DNA from: Alistipes indistinctus YIT 12060 | GTDB lineage: Bacteria > Bacteroidota > Bacteroidia > Bacteroidales > Rikenellaceae | Length of the DNA: 64,000 nt | Direction of reading: 5' to 3' | NCBI RefSeq assembly: GCF_025144995.1 | Contig: NZ_CP102250.1 | Location: forward strand, 558,001-622,000 | Shown: piece after piece, positions 46,770 to 56,039 of the stretch | Layout: each line of letters begins with the position of its first letter | Position numbering within the stretch: position 1 is the first letter of the stretch | Made by a program: the position numbers and the translations under genes | The notes under the pieces: generated by a model | The model's database searches: none | Seen by the model: the letters and a program-made list of their open reading frames with translations, nothing else | Told to the model about the DNA's origin: nothing

Positions 46770-47975
46770 GTGAACAACGAACTGCTCATATCCGACTACA
46801 ACTATCCGCTGCCAGAAGACCGCATCGCCAAATTTCCGCTCGAGCGACGCGAAATGTCCAAATTGCTCGTTTACGAGAAGGGCGGCATCTCCGAAAGCCG
46901 CTTCGCACGCATCGGCGAAGCGCTTCCCGCCGGAGCGATGCTCGTATTCAACAACACGAAAGTGATCCGTGCACGGCTGGTTTTCTACAAACCTACCGGC
47001 GCACGCATCGAAATTTTCTGCCTCGAGCCCCACGATCCGGCCGATTACGAGCGGGCTTTCGCCGTCAAAGGATCCTGCCGTTGGAGCTGCATTGTCGGGA
47101 ACCTGAAAAAATGGAAAGACGACGAACTGCACATCGATTTCGAGGCGGAGGGCCGGGCGCAGCGCCTGACGGCACGGAAAGCCGGCCAGACCGACAAGGA
47201 ACAAATCATCGAATTTTCGTGGAACGGCGACCAAAGTTTCGGCCAGTTGCTCGAAGCACTCGGACGCATCCCGATCCCGCCTTACCTCTGCCGCGAAAGC
47301 GAAGAGCTCGACAACAGCCGTTACCAGACCGTCTATTCGAAATTCGAGGGTTCGGTCGCAGCACCGACCGCAGGGCTCCACTTCACGCCGGAGATCATCG
47401 CGGAACTGCGAAATACCGGGCACCTGACGGATGAAGTGACGCTTCATGTTGGAGCCGGTACATTCCTGCCTGTCAAGACCGACGAAGTAACACGGCACAA
47501 GATGCACACCGAACATTTCGAGATCCGGCTCTCGACGATCCGCAACCTGATCGACCACTTGGGAGAGGTTATCGCCGTAGGCACCACCAGCGTCCGCACC
47601 CTCGAATCACTCTGCGCGCTCGGCTGGCGCATACTTTCGTCCGGATCGCCCGATGCGGAGCGGCCCGTCGGACAGTGGGAAATCTACGACGTTCCCGTCC
47701 AGCGGGAGACGAGGGAACTGCTGGAGGCCCTGTCCGTTTATTTGGAACAAGAGCGTCTGGCTAAGCTGAAAACGGCTACGCAGATCATGATTATGCCGGG
47801 GTACCGCTACCGGATCGTCCGCGGCATCATTACGAACTTTCACCAGCCGCAAAGCACGCTGCTGCTGCTGGTCTCGGCATTTATCGGCGAAGATTGGCGC
47901 AAAGTTTACGATTTCGCGCTGAATAACGACTTCCGGTTCCTGAGCTACGGAGACAGTTCGCTGCTGCTTCCCTGA
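46770..47975 (+). CDS. queA: S-adenosylmethionine:tRNA ribosyltransferase-isomerase
   Basis: A 401-residue QueA; it moves the ribosyl part of SAM onto 7-aminomethyl-7-deazaguanine in tRNA to make epoxyqueuosine. Motifs: 'YNYPLPEDRIAKFPLERRE' , 'LVFNNTKVIRARLVF', 'SVAAPTAGLHFTPE', 'LHVGAGTFLPVKTDEVTRHKMH' (split) and 'GIITNFHQPQSTLLLLVSAF'. The start is GTG at 46770 (VNNELLISDYNYPLP), inferred from family alignment and from the promoter 57 nt upstream. The next gene is convergent, with a 44-nt gap and no obvious terminator. Confidence 0.95.
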   Translation: MNNELLISDYNYPLPEDRIAKFPLERREMSKLLVYEKGGISESRFARIGEALPAGAMLVFNNTKVIRARLVFYKPTGARIEIFCLEPHDPADYERAFAVKGSCRWSCIVGNLKKWKDDELHIDFEAEGRAQRLTARKAGQTDKEQIIEFSWNGDQSFGQLLEALGRIPIPPYLCRESEELDNSRYQTVYSKFEGSVAAPTAGLHFTPEIIAELRNTGHLTDEVTLHVGAGTFLPVKTDEVTRHKMHTEHFEIRLSTIRNLIDHLGEVIAVGTTSVRTLESLCALGWRILSSGSPDAERPVGQWEIYDVPVQRETRELLEALSVYLEQERLAKLKTATQIMIMPGYRYRIVRGIITNFHQPQSTLLLLVSAFIGEDWRKVYDFALNNDFRFLSYGDSSLLLP

Positions 47976-48019
47976 CTCAATACAGATCATGATGCGGCCG
48001 GTTACGCACTTTTCGATGA

Positions 48020-49024
48020 TTATGCTCGGGGAGAGGTTTGGGCTGCCGAAGCGGCCTGCTGCCGGGCGGCCCGTTCCGCATCCAACTGTGCACGGGATTT
48101 ACTTTGGTTAACGATATAAACGCCGAGGCAAACCATCACTGCGGCAATCCCCTTTGCAAACCCGAACCGGTCGAGCCCGGCCAGTACGGCCACCACCGAC
48201 GCGATGAAAGGCTGCAGGTAGGTATACATGCCCACCACCGTCGGACGCAGGTACTTTTGCCCGACGGGAATCAACAGGTAAGAAAAGAAAGTGGCGCAGC
48301 AAACCACATAGAGCACGCCGCCCCAAAGAGCGGGGGACAAATGCGCATAATCGATCGCCGCCGCATCGCCGCCGCACAGCGGAATCGCGCAAATCGCAGC
48401 ATACAGGAACATCCATTTCATCAACGTCACCGACGAATAACGGGCGATCAGGCGCTTGAAGACGGCCAGGTAAATGGCAAACGACAGCGCACCCATCAGG
48501 CAGATCATGTCGCCTGCAATACTGCCCGACCGTCCCGCCGTATCGACCGTTCCGTTACTCAGGATCAGCAACAGCGCACCCGAAGCGCCGACTGCGACGC
48601 CAATCGCCTTTTTCCACGTAATCGGCTCTTTGAGGTAGACGGCGGCGATCAGCATCGTCAGGATCGGCACGGTGGAAGCGGCAATCGATGCGTCGATCGG
48701 CGAGGTCATGGACAACCCTATCAGGAAAGAGGTCTGGTTAAGTTGGATGCTGAAGAGCGATGCGAAGAAAAGCAAAACGAGGTCCTTTCGGCTGACTTTC
48801 TCGCGGGGAGCGAAGAGCGATGCGATCCAGAAAAGCAAAGCGGCCCCGCCCATACGGAACAGATTGAGCGCATAGGGCGACACCATGCCGCTTGCAAGCA
48901 CCCCTTTGGCGATCGGCACGTTGAAACCGAACATCGTATTCGCCAGCAACAATGCCAAATGCCCTTTCATGCTATGATCGCCCGCAGAGACCGCAGTCGT
49001 TGTATTTCGTTCAGGATGTCCCAT
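48020..49024 (-). CDS. EamA/DMT family transporter
   Basis: A 334-residue inner-membrane protein with about ten hydrophobic segments in two EamA repeats: 'LLLANTMFGFNVPIAKGVL', 'PIDASIAASTVPILTMLIAAVYLKEPI' (split) in the first, and 'VGMYTYLQPFIASVVAVLAG' in the second. EamA members export amino acids and metabolites; the substrate is not predictable. The start at 49024 has AGAGG 7 nt upstream; a Met at 49048 would overlap the -7 element and is rejected, and one at 48970 is an alternative. The short C-terminal tail is Ala/Gln-rich. Confidence 0.85.
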   Translation of the reverse strand: MGHPERNTTTAVSAGDHSMKGHLALLLANTMFGFNVPIAKGVLASGMVSPYALNLFRMGGAALLFWIASLFAPREKVSRKDLVLLFFASLFSIQLNQTSFLIGLSMTSPIDASIAASTVPILTMLIAAVYLKEPITWKKAIGVAVGASGALLLILSNGTVDTAGRSGSIAGDMICLMGALSFAIYLAVFKRLIARYSSVTLMKWMFLYAAICAIPLCGGDAAAIDYAHLSPALWGGVLYVVCCATFFSYLLIPVGQKYLRPTVVGMYTYLQPFIASVVAVLAGLDRFGFAKGIAAVMVCLGVYIVNQSKSRAQLDAERAARQQAASAAQTSPRA

Positions 49025-49045
49025 CGTGTCGCCTCTTTTAAATGG

Positions 49046-49053
49046 CAAAAGTA
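49046..49053 (-). promoter_or_regulatory. -7 element for the EamA transporter
   Basis: Minus-strand TACTTTTG, an exact TAnnTTTG match, 21 nt before the ATG at 49024. It overlaps the -33 region of the divergent plus-strand promoter, so the two may compete. Confidence 0.55.
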
Positions 49054-49062
49054 GGGATTCCT

Positions 49063-49093
49063 TTTGACTTTGACGCGGAATCAGCTACTTTTA
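49063..49093 (+). promoter_or_regulatory. Promoter of the YgiQ-like gene
   Basis: TTTG at 49063-49066, a 19-nt spacer, then TACTTTTA at 49086-49093, one mismatch from TAnnTTTG. The start codon follows only 16 nt later. Confidence 0.68.
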
Positions 49094-49109
49094 CCGCAAA
49101 ATTGCAACG

Positions 49110-50873
49110 TTGACCGTACACGATACACATACACCGGGACGCAAGGCACCCGCCTATAAACCGGCAGACTGGCTGCCCACTTCGCTCAAGGAGGTGCGGG
49201 CACGGGGATGGGATGAACTCGACGTAATCCTCTTCTCGGGAGACGCCTACATCGACCACCCGTCGTTCGGCGCAGCGGTGATCGGACGCCTGCTCGAAGC
49301 CGAAGGTCTGCGAGTAGCCATCGTGCCGCAGCCCAATTGGAAGGACGACCTGCGCGACTTCCGCAAACTGGGACGGCCGCGCCTCTTCTTCGGCGTCTCG
49401 GGCGGAGCGATGGACTCGATGGTGAACCATTATACGGCCAACAAGCGGTTGCGCAGCGACGACGCCTACACGGCCGGGGGTAAAGCGGGTTTCAGGCCCG
49501 ACTATGTCGTGACAGTCTATACCCGCATCCTCAAGCAGCTCTATCCCGATACGCCGGTCATCATCGGCGGCATCGAAGCATCGTTGCGGCGCACCACACA
49601 CTACGACTACTGGAGCGATTCGCTCAAGCCTTCGGTATTGGTCGAGAGCGGTGCCGACCTGCTGATTTACGGCATGGGCGACAAGACGATGCCCGAAATC
49701 GCACGGGCGATGCGCGGCGGCTATAACCTGAACCTGCTGCGTAAACTGCCGCAAGTGGCCTTCCTGGCCGCACGCAAACAAATCGAAACACTGCCCGAAA
49801 ACCGGATTATGCTCCACAGTTTCGAGCGGTGCCTGAAAGATAAAAAAGCCTTCGGCGAAAATTTCGTCCGGATCGAAACCGAATCGAACCGCATGCAGGC
49901 CGCCACATTGGTAGAACCGGTGGGAGACCGGTTCGTGGTGGTCAATCCCCCCTATCCTTCTATCTCGGAAACAGATTTAGACCGCAGTTTCGCATTGCCC
50001 TACACGCGCCTGCCGCACCCGCGCTACAACGGCAAAGGGGATATCCCGGCCTACGAAATGATCAAATTCTCGGTCAACCTGCACCGGGGATGCTTCGGGG
50101 GATGCAGCTTCTGCACGATTTCGGCCCACCAGGGCAAGTTCGTTTCGAGCCGCAGCGAAGAGTCGATCCTCAGAGAGGTTTGCCAAATCGCTGCAATGCC
50201 CGGTTTCAAAGGCTACCTTTCCGACCTGGGCGGCCCGTCGGCCAACATGTACCGCATGAAAGGCAAAAACCAGGCGCTCTGCGCCAAATGCAGCCGTCCC
50301 TCATGCATCCATCCGTCGGTATGCCGGAACCTCGACAACAGTCACCGTCCGCTGATCGATCTATACCGCAAGGTTTCGGCTGTCAAAGGAATTAAAAAAG
50401 CCTTTATCGGCAGCGGCATCCGCTACGACCTGTTCGAACAGGACGGCGGCGCTTACCTGCGCGAAGTGATCCGAAACCATGTGTCGGGACGGCTCAAAGT
50501 CGCCCCCGAACACACCGAGGAACATGTCCTGAAACTGATGCGCAAACCGCCGTTCGACCGATTCCGTGAGCTCAACGCGCAATTCAACCGCATCTGCTCG
50601 GAAGAGGGGCTTAACTATCAACTGATCCCATATTTCATTTCGAGCCATCCGGGCTGCACCGAGATGGATATGCGCCACCTGGCCGACGAGACGCGACGGC
50701 TCCACTTCCGGCTCGAACAGGTGCAGGACCTGACCCCGACGCCGATGACCCTCTCTTCGGTCATGTTCTACACCGGAGAGAACCCGTACACGGGAGAAAA
50801 GGTCTACGTGGCCCGCAGCCAAGAGGAAAAACGGCGGCAGAAAAGCTACTTCTTCGGCTGGAAAAAACGGTAG
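49110..50873 (+). CDS. YgiQ family radical SAM protein
   Basis: A 587-residue radical SAM protein. The [4Fe-4S] triad is in 'LHRGCFGGCSFCTISAHQG' (C-x3-C-x2-C) near residue 330, embedded in the YgiQ layout: N-terminal 'WLPTSLKEVRARGWDELDVI', 'FSGDAYIDHPSFG', 'FGVSGGAMDSMVNHYT', and later 'VAPEHTEEHVLKLMRKPPF' and 'PYFISSHPGCTEMDM'. The reaction is unknown. The only possible start at the correct place is TTG at 49110; no in-frame ATG precedes conserved sequence. The leader is very short. Confidence 0.9.
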   Translation: MTVHDTHTPGRKAPAYKPADWLPTSLKEVRARGWDELDVILFSGDAYIDHPSFGAAVIGRLLEAEGLRVAIVPQPNWKDDLRDFRKLGRPRLFFGVSGGAMDSMVNHYTANKRLRSDDAYTAGGKAGFRPDYVVTVYTRILKQLYPDTPVIIGGIEASLRRTTHYDYWSDSLKPSVLVESGADLLIYGMGDKTMPEIARAMRGGYNLNLLRKLPQVAFLAARKQIETLPENRIMLHSFERCLKDKKAFGENFVRIETESNRMQAATLVEPVGDRFVVVNPPYPSISETDLDRSFALPYTRLPHPRYNGKGDIPAYEMIKFSVNLHRGCFGGCSFCTISAHQGKFVSSRSEESILREVCQIAAMPGFKGYLSDLGGPSANMYRMKGKNQALCAKCSRPSCIHPSVCRNLDNSHRPLIDLYRKVSAVKGIKKAFIGSGIRYDLFEQDGGAYLREVIRNHVSGRLKVAPEHTEEHVLKLMRKPPFDRFRELNAQFNRICSEEGLNYQLIPYFISSHPGCTEMDMRHLADETRRLHFRLEQVQDLTPTPMTLSSVMFYTGENPYTGEKVYVARSQEEKRRQKSYFFGWKKR

Positions 50874-50881
50874 AAATTTTA

Positions 50882-50889
50882 TACCTTTA
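50882..50889 (+). promoter_or_regulatory. Possible -7 element for dnaB
   Basis: TACCTTTA, one mismatch from TAnnTTTG, 9 nt after the YgiQ-like stop and 21 nt before the dnaB ATG. Confidence 0.48.
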
Positions 50890-50909
50890 CCCACCGAACG
50901 AGGAAGATT

Positions 50910-52523
50910 ATGGCCAAACAATATACCCACAAGGAAAACAACGCCCGTGCGGCGGCAGCGCTCACATCCGACCCGATGGCCGTCGTGCCGCCGCAGGCGG
51001 TCGAGCTCGAAGAGGCGGTGCTCGGCGCACTGATGCTCGAAAAGGACGCGGTGATCGAAGTGCAGGGACTCATCACTCCCGAGGCCTTCTACAACGAAGC
51101 ACACCAGATTATCTACAAGGCCATCGTCGACCTGTCGATGGAACTCAAACCGATCGACCTCTACACCGTCACCGAAAAGCTCAAGCAGATCAAGAAGCTG
51201 ACGGCAGTAGGCGGCCCCTCTTACCTCGCACAGCTGACCCAGAAGGTCGGTTCGGCCGCGCACGTCGAATTCCACGCGAAGATCATCGCCCAGAAATACG
51301 TCCAGCGCGAACTGATCCGCGCGACGACCGAAATCCAGAAAAAATCGTTCGACGAGGCGACCGACGTGACCGACCTGATCGATTTCGCCGAGGGTGAAAT
51401 CTTCAAAGTAGCGGAAGGGCACGTCAAACGGGACGTGCAGAAATCACGCGACATCCTGACCAAGACGCTGCAGATGATCGAAGAGGCTTCCAAGCGGGAA
51501 GGCGGATTCAGCGGCGTACCGTCAGGATTCACGCATCTCGACCGGCTGACGCTGGGATGGCAGCCGTCGGACCTGATCATCATCGCGGCCCGCCCGTCGA
51601 TGGGTAAAACGGCTTTCGTACTTTCGCTCGCACGAAACGTCGCGGTGGACTTCGAGAAAGGGGTGGCATTCTTCTCACTCGAGATGAGCGCCCAACAGCT
51701 GATGATGCGTTTGGTCGTAGCCGAATCGGAACTCGACTCGCGCAGCGTCCGCAACGGCGACCTCACCCCGGAGCAGTGGAAACACATGGAGACGGCGATC
51801 AAGCCGCTCTCGACCGCCCCGCTCTTTATCGACGACACACCCGCTCTATCGATTTTCGAATTTCGTTCAAAAGTACGACGGCTCAAGACTCAATATGATA
51901 TCCAGCTGATTATCATCGACTACCTGCAGCTGATGACGGCCTCCACAGACAACCGCAACAGCAACCGTGAACAGGAGGTGGCCATGATTTCCCGGTCGCT
52001 CAAGGCGATCGCCAAGGAGCTCAACGTACCGATCATCGCACTCTCGCAGTTGAACCGTTCGGTCGAATCCCGTGGCGGCAGCAAGCGCCCGCAGCTCTCC
52101 GACCTGCGGGAATCGGGCGCCATCGAGCAGGATGCCGACCTGGTGGCCTTCATCCACCGTCCGGAGTATTACGGCCTCACGGTCGACGAAGACGGCACAC
52201 CGACGCAGGGCATGGCCGAGATTATCGTCGCAAAACACCGTAACGGAGCGGTCGATACGGTCAAGCTGCGTTTTCGCAAGGAACAGGCGCGCTTCATGGA
52301 TTTCGACAGCGATACGGACAGTTACAGCGCGATCGACAGCAGCATGAACACCGAATTCAGCTCTACGCTGGGCGCAGGACAGGGCCTGAACGATCCGGGA
52401 GGATACGGTAATTTCGGCGTGCCGTCAGGATCTTTCGGAGGCACGTTCGGCAACTCGCCCTCATCGCTGGGAGGAACCTTCGGCAGCAACACGCCGCCCG
52501 ACGACGAAGGATCACCGTTTTGA
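50910..52523 (+). CDS. dnaB: Replicative DNA helicase DnaB
   Basis: A 537-residue DnaB. The N-terminal domain starts at 'PPQAVELEEAVLGALMLEKDA'-type sequence (here within residues ~30-50); the RecA-like motor has Walker A 'AARPSMGKTAFVLSLARN' near residue 230, Walker B 'LIIIDYLQLMTAS', and 'QLNRSVESRGGSKRPQLSDL'. The last ~55 residues are a Gly/Phe/Ser-rich tail with repeated GGTFG, longer than in E. coli (471). It unwinds DNA ahead of the fork. The long N-terminal extension of ~25 residues is rich in Ala and Lys. Confidence 0.97.
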   Translation: MAKQYTHKENNARAAAALTSDPMAVVPPQAVELEEAVLGALMLEKDAVIEVQGLITPEAFYNEAHQIIYKAIVDLSMELKPIDLYTVTEKLKQIKKLTAVGGPSYLAQLTQKVGSAAHVEFHAKIIAQKYVQRELIRATTEIQKKSFDEATDVTDLIDFAEGEIFKVAEGHVKRDVQKSRDILTKTLQMIEEASKREGGFSGVPSGFTHLDRLTLGWQPSDLIIIAARPSMGKTAFVLSLARNVAVDFEKGVAFFSLEMSAQQLMMRLVVAESELDSRSVRNGDLTPEQWKHMETAIKPLSTAPLFIDDTPALSIFEFRSKVRRLKTQYDIQLIIIDYLQLMTASTDNRNSNREQEVAMISRSLKAIAKELNVPIIALSQLNRSVESRGGSKRPQLSDLRESGAIEQDADLVAFIHRPEYYGLTVDEDGTPTQGMAEIIVAKHRNGAVDTVKLRFRKEQARFMDFDSDTDSYSAIDSSMNTEFSSTLGAGQGLNDPGGYGNFGVPSGSFGGTFGNSPSSLGGTFGSNTPPDDEGSPF

Positions 52524-52805
52524 CATTCCACTGAACAGATATAACCGTTAACACACGAAGGCTGACACGGCTTCCCTGCACGAGAGAGAGAAGAAGTATG
52601 CAGAGAGAATCAAAAGAGAGAACAGAAAACATCCGCATACAGCCGCATTGCGACGCTCCCCGGTTGACCGATACGGTAATTCACACGAATCGACGAATTG
52701 GTGACCGGATTGTTTTATCAACCGACTGTCGACACAAACGAAAACCCGTTTCGGGATAACAGCCGGAACACAATATTACTAACCCAACTTTCCCCGGGAA
52801 CATTT

Positions 52806-54341
52806 ATGTTCGTCAAAAGTTATTGCAGTTCGATATCCGGCATCGAAGCCGTGACGGTCGCCGTAGAGGTCAACATCACGGCGGGGATAGGTATGTACCT
52901 GGTAGGCCTGCCCGATAACGCCGTACGCGAAAGCCAGGAGCGCATCCGCGCCGCATTCGAAAACTGCGAATATAAAATGAGCGGCAAGAAAGTAGTCGTC
53001 AACCTCTCCCCCGCCGATTTGAGGAAGGAGGGATCGGCCTACGACCTGCCCATTGCGGTGGCGATGCTTGCCGCCTCGGGACAGATCGATGCAGCCCCGC
53101 TATCGCGTTATATCCTGCTCGGCGAACTGTCGCTCGACGGATCGATCCTGCCCGTTAAAGGGGCATTGCCGATCGCAATGCAAGCACTCAAAGAGGGATT
53201 CGCCGGCATCATCTTACCCGAAGAAAACGCCCGTGAAGCCGCAGTGGTGAAAGGATTGGACGTATACGGTATCGGCAACCTGCGCGAAGTAGTCAATTTC
53301 TTGCAGGGATTTACCAATTTAACTCCTGCCAGGATCAATCTGGACGAAACGTTTACCGAAGCCCAACGATCGTTCGACGGCGATTTTTGCGACGTAAAAG
53401 GTCAGGCCCAGGTCAAACGGGCACTCGAAGTGGCTGCCGCAGGCGGGCACAACGTGCTGATGATCGGCCCCCCGGGCTCGGGCAAAACGATGCTCGCCCG
53501 ACGCATGCCGTCGATCATGCCGCCGCTAACCCTGCAGGAAGCGCTCGAAACGACACGAATACATTCGGTAGCCGGGAAAATGGGCTATCGGCAGGGATTA
53601 CTCACCGTGCGGCCGTTCCGCACGCCGCACCACCTCACCTCGCAGGTTGCACTGGTGGGCGGCGGCGCGAATCCCCAACCCGGTGAAATTTCGCTTGCGC
53701 ACAACGGCATCCTGTTCCTCGACGAACTGCCCGAATTCAGCCGCAATGCGCTAGAATCGCTGCGCCAACCGATGGAAGAGAAACAAATCGTCGTCTCCCG
53801 CGCAAAGTATACGGCCCGGTACCCGGCCAACTTCATGCTGATCGCGTCGATGAACCCGTGCCCGTGCGGTTACTACAACCATCCGACCCGGGAGTGCGTC
53901 TGCTCGCCGGGAAGTGTCGGGAAGTACCTGAACCATATTTCGGGTCCGATGCTCGACCGGATCGACCTGCATATCGAAGTGACTCCGGTTCCGTTTGCGG
54001 ACCTGACGCATAATCGCCCGGAAGAGGATAGCGCAACCATTCGCAAACGCGTCGTGGCGGCCCGGAAAATCCAGCAGGCACGTTTCGACGGGATGCCGGT
54101 CCACTCCAACGCCATGATGGGCAGCAGTCAACTGCGGGAATTCTGCCCGCTCAACACCGAATCGGCTCGTCTGCTCGAAACGGCGATGGAGCGGCTGAAC
54201 CTCTCGGCCCGAGCGTACGACAGGATTATCAAAGTGGCGCGCACGATCGCCGACCTCGACCGAAGCGAAGCCATCCGTTCCAACCACATCGCCGAAGCCA
54301 TTCGCTACCGCAGCCTCGACCGGGCATCGTGGGGCGCCTAG
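52806..54341 (+). CDS. comM: YifB/ComM family Mg-chelatase-like AAA ATPase
   Basis: A 511-residue ComM-like helicase-type AAA+ ATPase. N-terminal Lon-C-like domain: 'VEVNITAGIGMYLVGLPDNAV', 'VVVNLSPADLRKEGSAYDLPIA' (split). Walker A 'IGPPGSGKTMLARR', Walker B 'FLDELPEFSRNALESL', zinc-like 'NPCPCGYYNHP'. ComM promotes branch migration during integration of transforming DNA; the adjacent comEC-like gene fits. ATG at 52806 gives the family N terminus; the longer frame from 52698 is rejected. The 282-nt gap after dnaB (52524-52805) shows purine-rich sequence but no promoter consensus or gene. Confidence 0.93.
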   Translation: MFVKSYCSSISGIEAVTVAVEVNITAGIGMYLVGLPDNAVRESQERIRAAFENCEYKMSGKKVVVNLSPADLRKEGSAYDLPIAVAMLAASGQIDAAPLSRYILLGELSLDGSILPVKGALPIAMQALKEGFAGIILPEENAREAAVVKGLDVYGIGNLREVVNFLQGFTNLTPARINLDETFTEAQRSFDGDFCDVKGQAQVKRALEVAAAGGHNVLMIGPPGSGKTMLARRMPSIMPPLTLQEALETTRIHSVAGKMGYRQGLLTVRPFRTPHHLTSQVALVGGGANPQPGEISLAHNGILFLDELPEFSRNALESLRQPMEEKQIVVSRAKYTARYPANFMLIASMNPCPCGYYNHPTRECVCSPGSVGKYLNHISGPMLDRIDLHIEVTPVPFADLTHNRPEEDSATIRKRVVAARKIQQARFDGMPVHSNAMMGSSQLREFCPLNTESARLLETAMERLNLSARAYDRIIKVARTIADLDRSEAIRSNHIAEAIRYRSLDRASWGA

Positions 54342-54353
54342 CACCTCAACGCC

Positions 54354-56039
54354 ATGCAACTCCCGGACAAAATCGCCCTCTCTCCGTTCGTGCGAATTAT
54401 CGTACCGCTCGCCGTTGGCATTATCCTTTCTTCCCGGGTAACGGCCCCGTTGTGGCTCGTCATTACCATCACCGCCGGGGTTTACGGTGCGGCATGGCTG
54501 CTGCGGGAAACCGATGCGGGCTGGTGGTATGTAACGGCCGCGGTTTTCGTCACCGGAGTGCTGATCATGCAACTGGACGACACGCAGCAAGAGGTGCCGC
54601 GTGGAGAACGGCTGCTTATGGTCGTCCAAATAGACGATACGCCGTATACCCACGGGCGGTGGCAACGCACTACGGCGCATATCGGCTACTTCCGATCCTT
54701 TCCGCGCCGGCCCGAAGGGCCTGCTTCATCGGCCTACGACCCTTCCATGTCCCTTACCCCCGGACATGCCGCTCCTCCCATGGAATATGCCCGTTCCCGA
54801 ACAATACGGGATACCACCCGCGGCAATTACCCGAAGGCGGGCGAATCTCCGGCAAACCCTGGAAAGTGGGTCTCCGTATCGGAAAAGATACAACTCTACA
54901 TAGACACCTGCTACCGGATCGGGGCAGGCGAACAAATTACCTTCCGGGGATACCTCAACCCGATCGACACGACGGGCAGCAGTTACGGCAGACTGATGCG
55001 CAGCCGGGGCATGAGCGCCAAAAGCTTCCTCACCCCCGGTGCACTGATTGCCCGGACAACCTCCGAATACCGTTCAGCCGGATATCGGGCCGCCCAGGTC
55101 CAGCACGGAGCCGTGGAACGGATCATGCGGCTAGACCTAAGCGAAGCCGACCGCAACCTCGTCGCCACACTGGTGGCCGGGGAACGCCGGGGGATCGACC
55201 CGAAACTGCGCAACGACTATGCGGTGACCGGTGTTGCACATATCCTTTCGGTATCGGGCCTGCACATGGGTTTCGTACTGGTGATCGCCAACCTGCTGCT
55301 CGGATGGATCGTGCTGTTTCGCCGCGGACACCTGATCAAAAACGTACTGGTCATCCTCGCCATGTGGAGCTACGCGGTAGTAGCGGGACTCTCCGCCCCG
55401 GTCGTCCGCGCTGCGCTGATGATGTCGTTCGCCCAACTGGCCCTGGGCACTTCGCAGCGCGGCAACGGTTACAACCTCGTGCTCGGCGCCGCCACGCTGA
55501 TGCTCGCCATACATCCGGGTTACCTCTACGACGTCAGTTTCCAGCTCTCATTCGTCGCCGTACTGTCGATCCTGTTCTTCTACCCGCGGCTTTACCGCTA
55601 TCGCAAACGCCTGGGTAAAATCCCGAACGGCATCCTGAGCTGCGTCATGCTCGGCGCAGCCGCGCAAATCGGCACACTGCCGCTGGTGGCATACAGTTTC
55701 GGCAACATTCCGCTGATCGCACTGCTGATCAATCCGATCGTGATACTCACCTCGTTCGTCATCATCAGTACGGGGCTGCTCTGGTTGCTCCTGCCGCTCG
55801 GAATACTAAACCCGGTATGCAGTTTCGTTATTAAAACCGCACTGTGGATACAGAACGGGCTGATCGAATGGGCGGCCGGCATACCCGTAGCGGCCATAAA
55901 AGACGTCCGCATGGACGGGATGAGCGTACTGATGCTCTATGCCGCATTGGGCCTGTTGGCCGTGTGGATTAAAATCAGGGAAGATGCACGAACCGAAAAA
56001 TTGGCCGTTACTAAAAAATCACGGATATTTGCACGATGA
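54354..56039 (+). CDS. comEC: ComEC/Rec2 family DNA-uptake channel protein lacking metallo-beta-lactamase domain
   Basis: A 561-residue membrane protein. N-terminal helices (~1-75), then an OB-like soluble domain (~85-250), then the Competence domain with about eight hydrophobic segments: 'VATLVAGERRGI', 'HILSVSGLHMGFVLVIANLL' and 'AMWSYAVVAGLSAPVVRAALM' are diagnostic. The C-terminal metallo-beta-lactamase domain of long ComEC forms is absent. Residues ~116-172 form a Pro/Ser/Arg-rich low-complexity insert inside the OB-like domain. It overlaps the next gene by 4 nt. The likely role is inner-membrane transport of single-stranded DNA. Confidence 0.88.
   Translation: MQLPDKIALSPFVRIIVPLAVGIILSSRVTAPLWLVITITAGVYGAAWLLRETDAGWWYVTAAVFVTGVLIMQLDDTQQEVPRGERLLMVVQIDDTPYTHGRWQRTTAHIGYFRSFPRRPEGPASSAYDPSMSLTPGHAAPPMEYARSRTIRDTTRGNYPKAGESPANPGKWVSVSEKIQLYIDTCYRIGAGEQITFRGYLNPIDTTGSSYGRLMRSRGMSAKSFLTPGALIARTTSEYRSAGYRAAQVQHGAVERIMRLDLSEADRNLVATLVAGERRGIDPKLRNDYAVTGVAHILSVSGLHMGFVLVIANLLLGWIVLFRRGHLIKNVLVILAMWSYAVVAGLSAPVVRAALMMSFAQLALGTSQRGNGYNLVLGAATLMLAIHPGYLYDVSFQLSFVAVLSILFFYPRLYRYRKRLGKIPNGILSCVMLGAAAQIGTLPLVAYSFGNIPLIALLINPIVILTSFVIISTGLLWLLLPLGILNPVCSFVIKTALWIQNGLIEWAAGIPVAAIKDVRMDGMSVLMLYAALGLLAVWIKIREDARTEKLAVTKKSRIFAR

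Noticed and set aside
46448-46789. Several short open frames across the RNase P RNA locus
   Set aside because: The region is explained by rnpB structure and its promoter.
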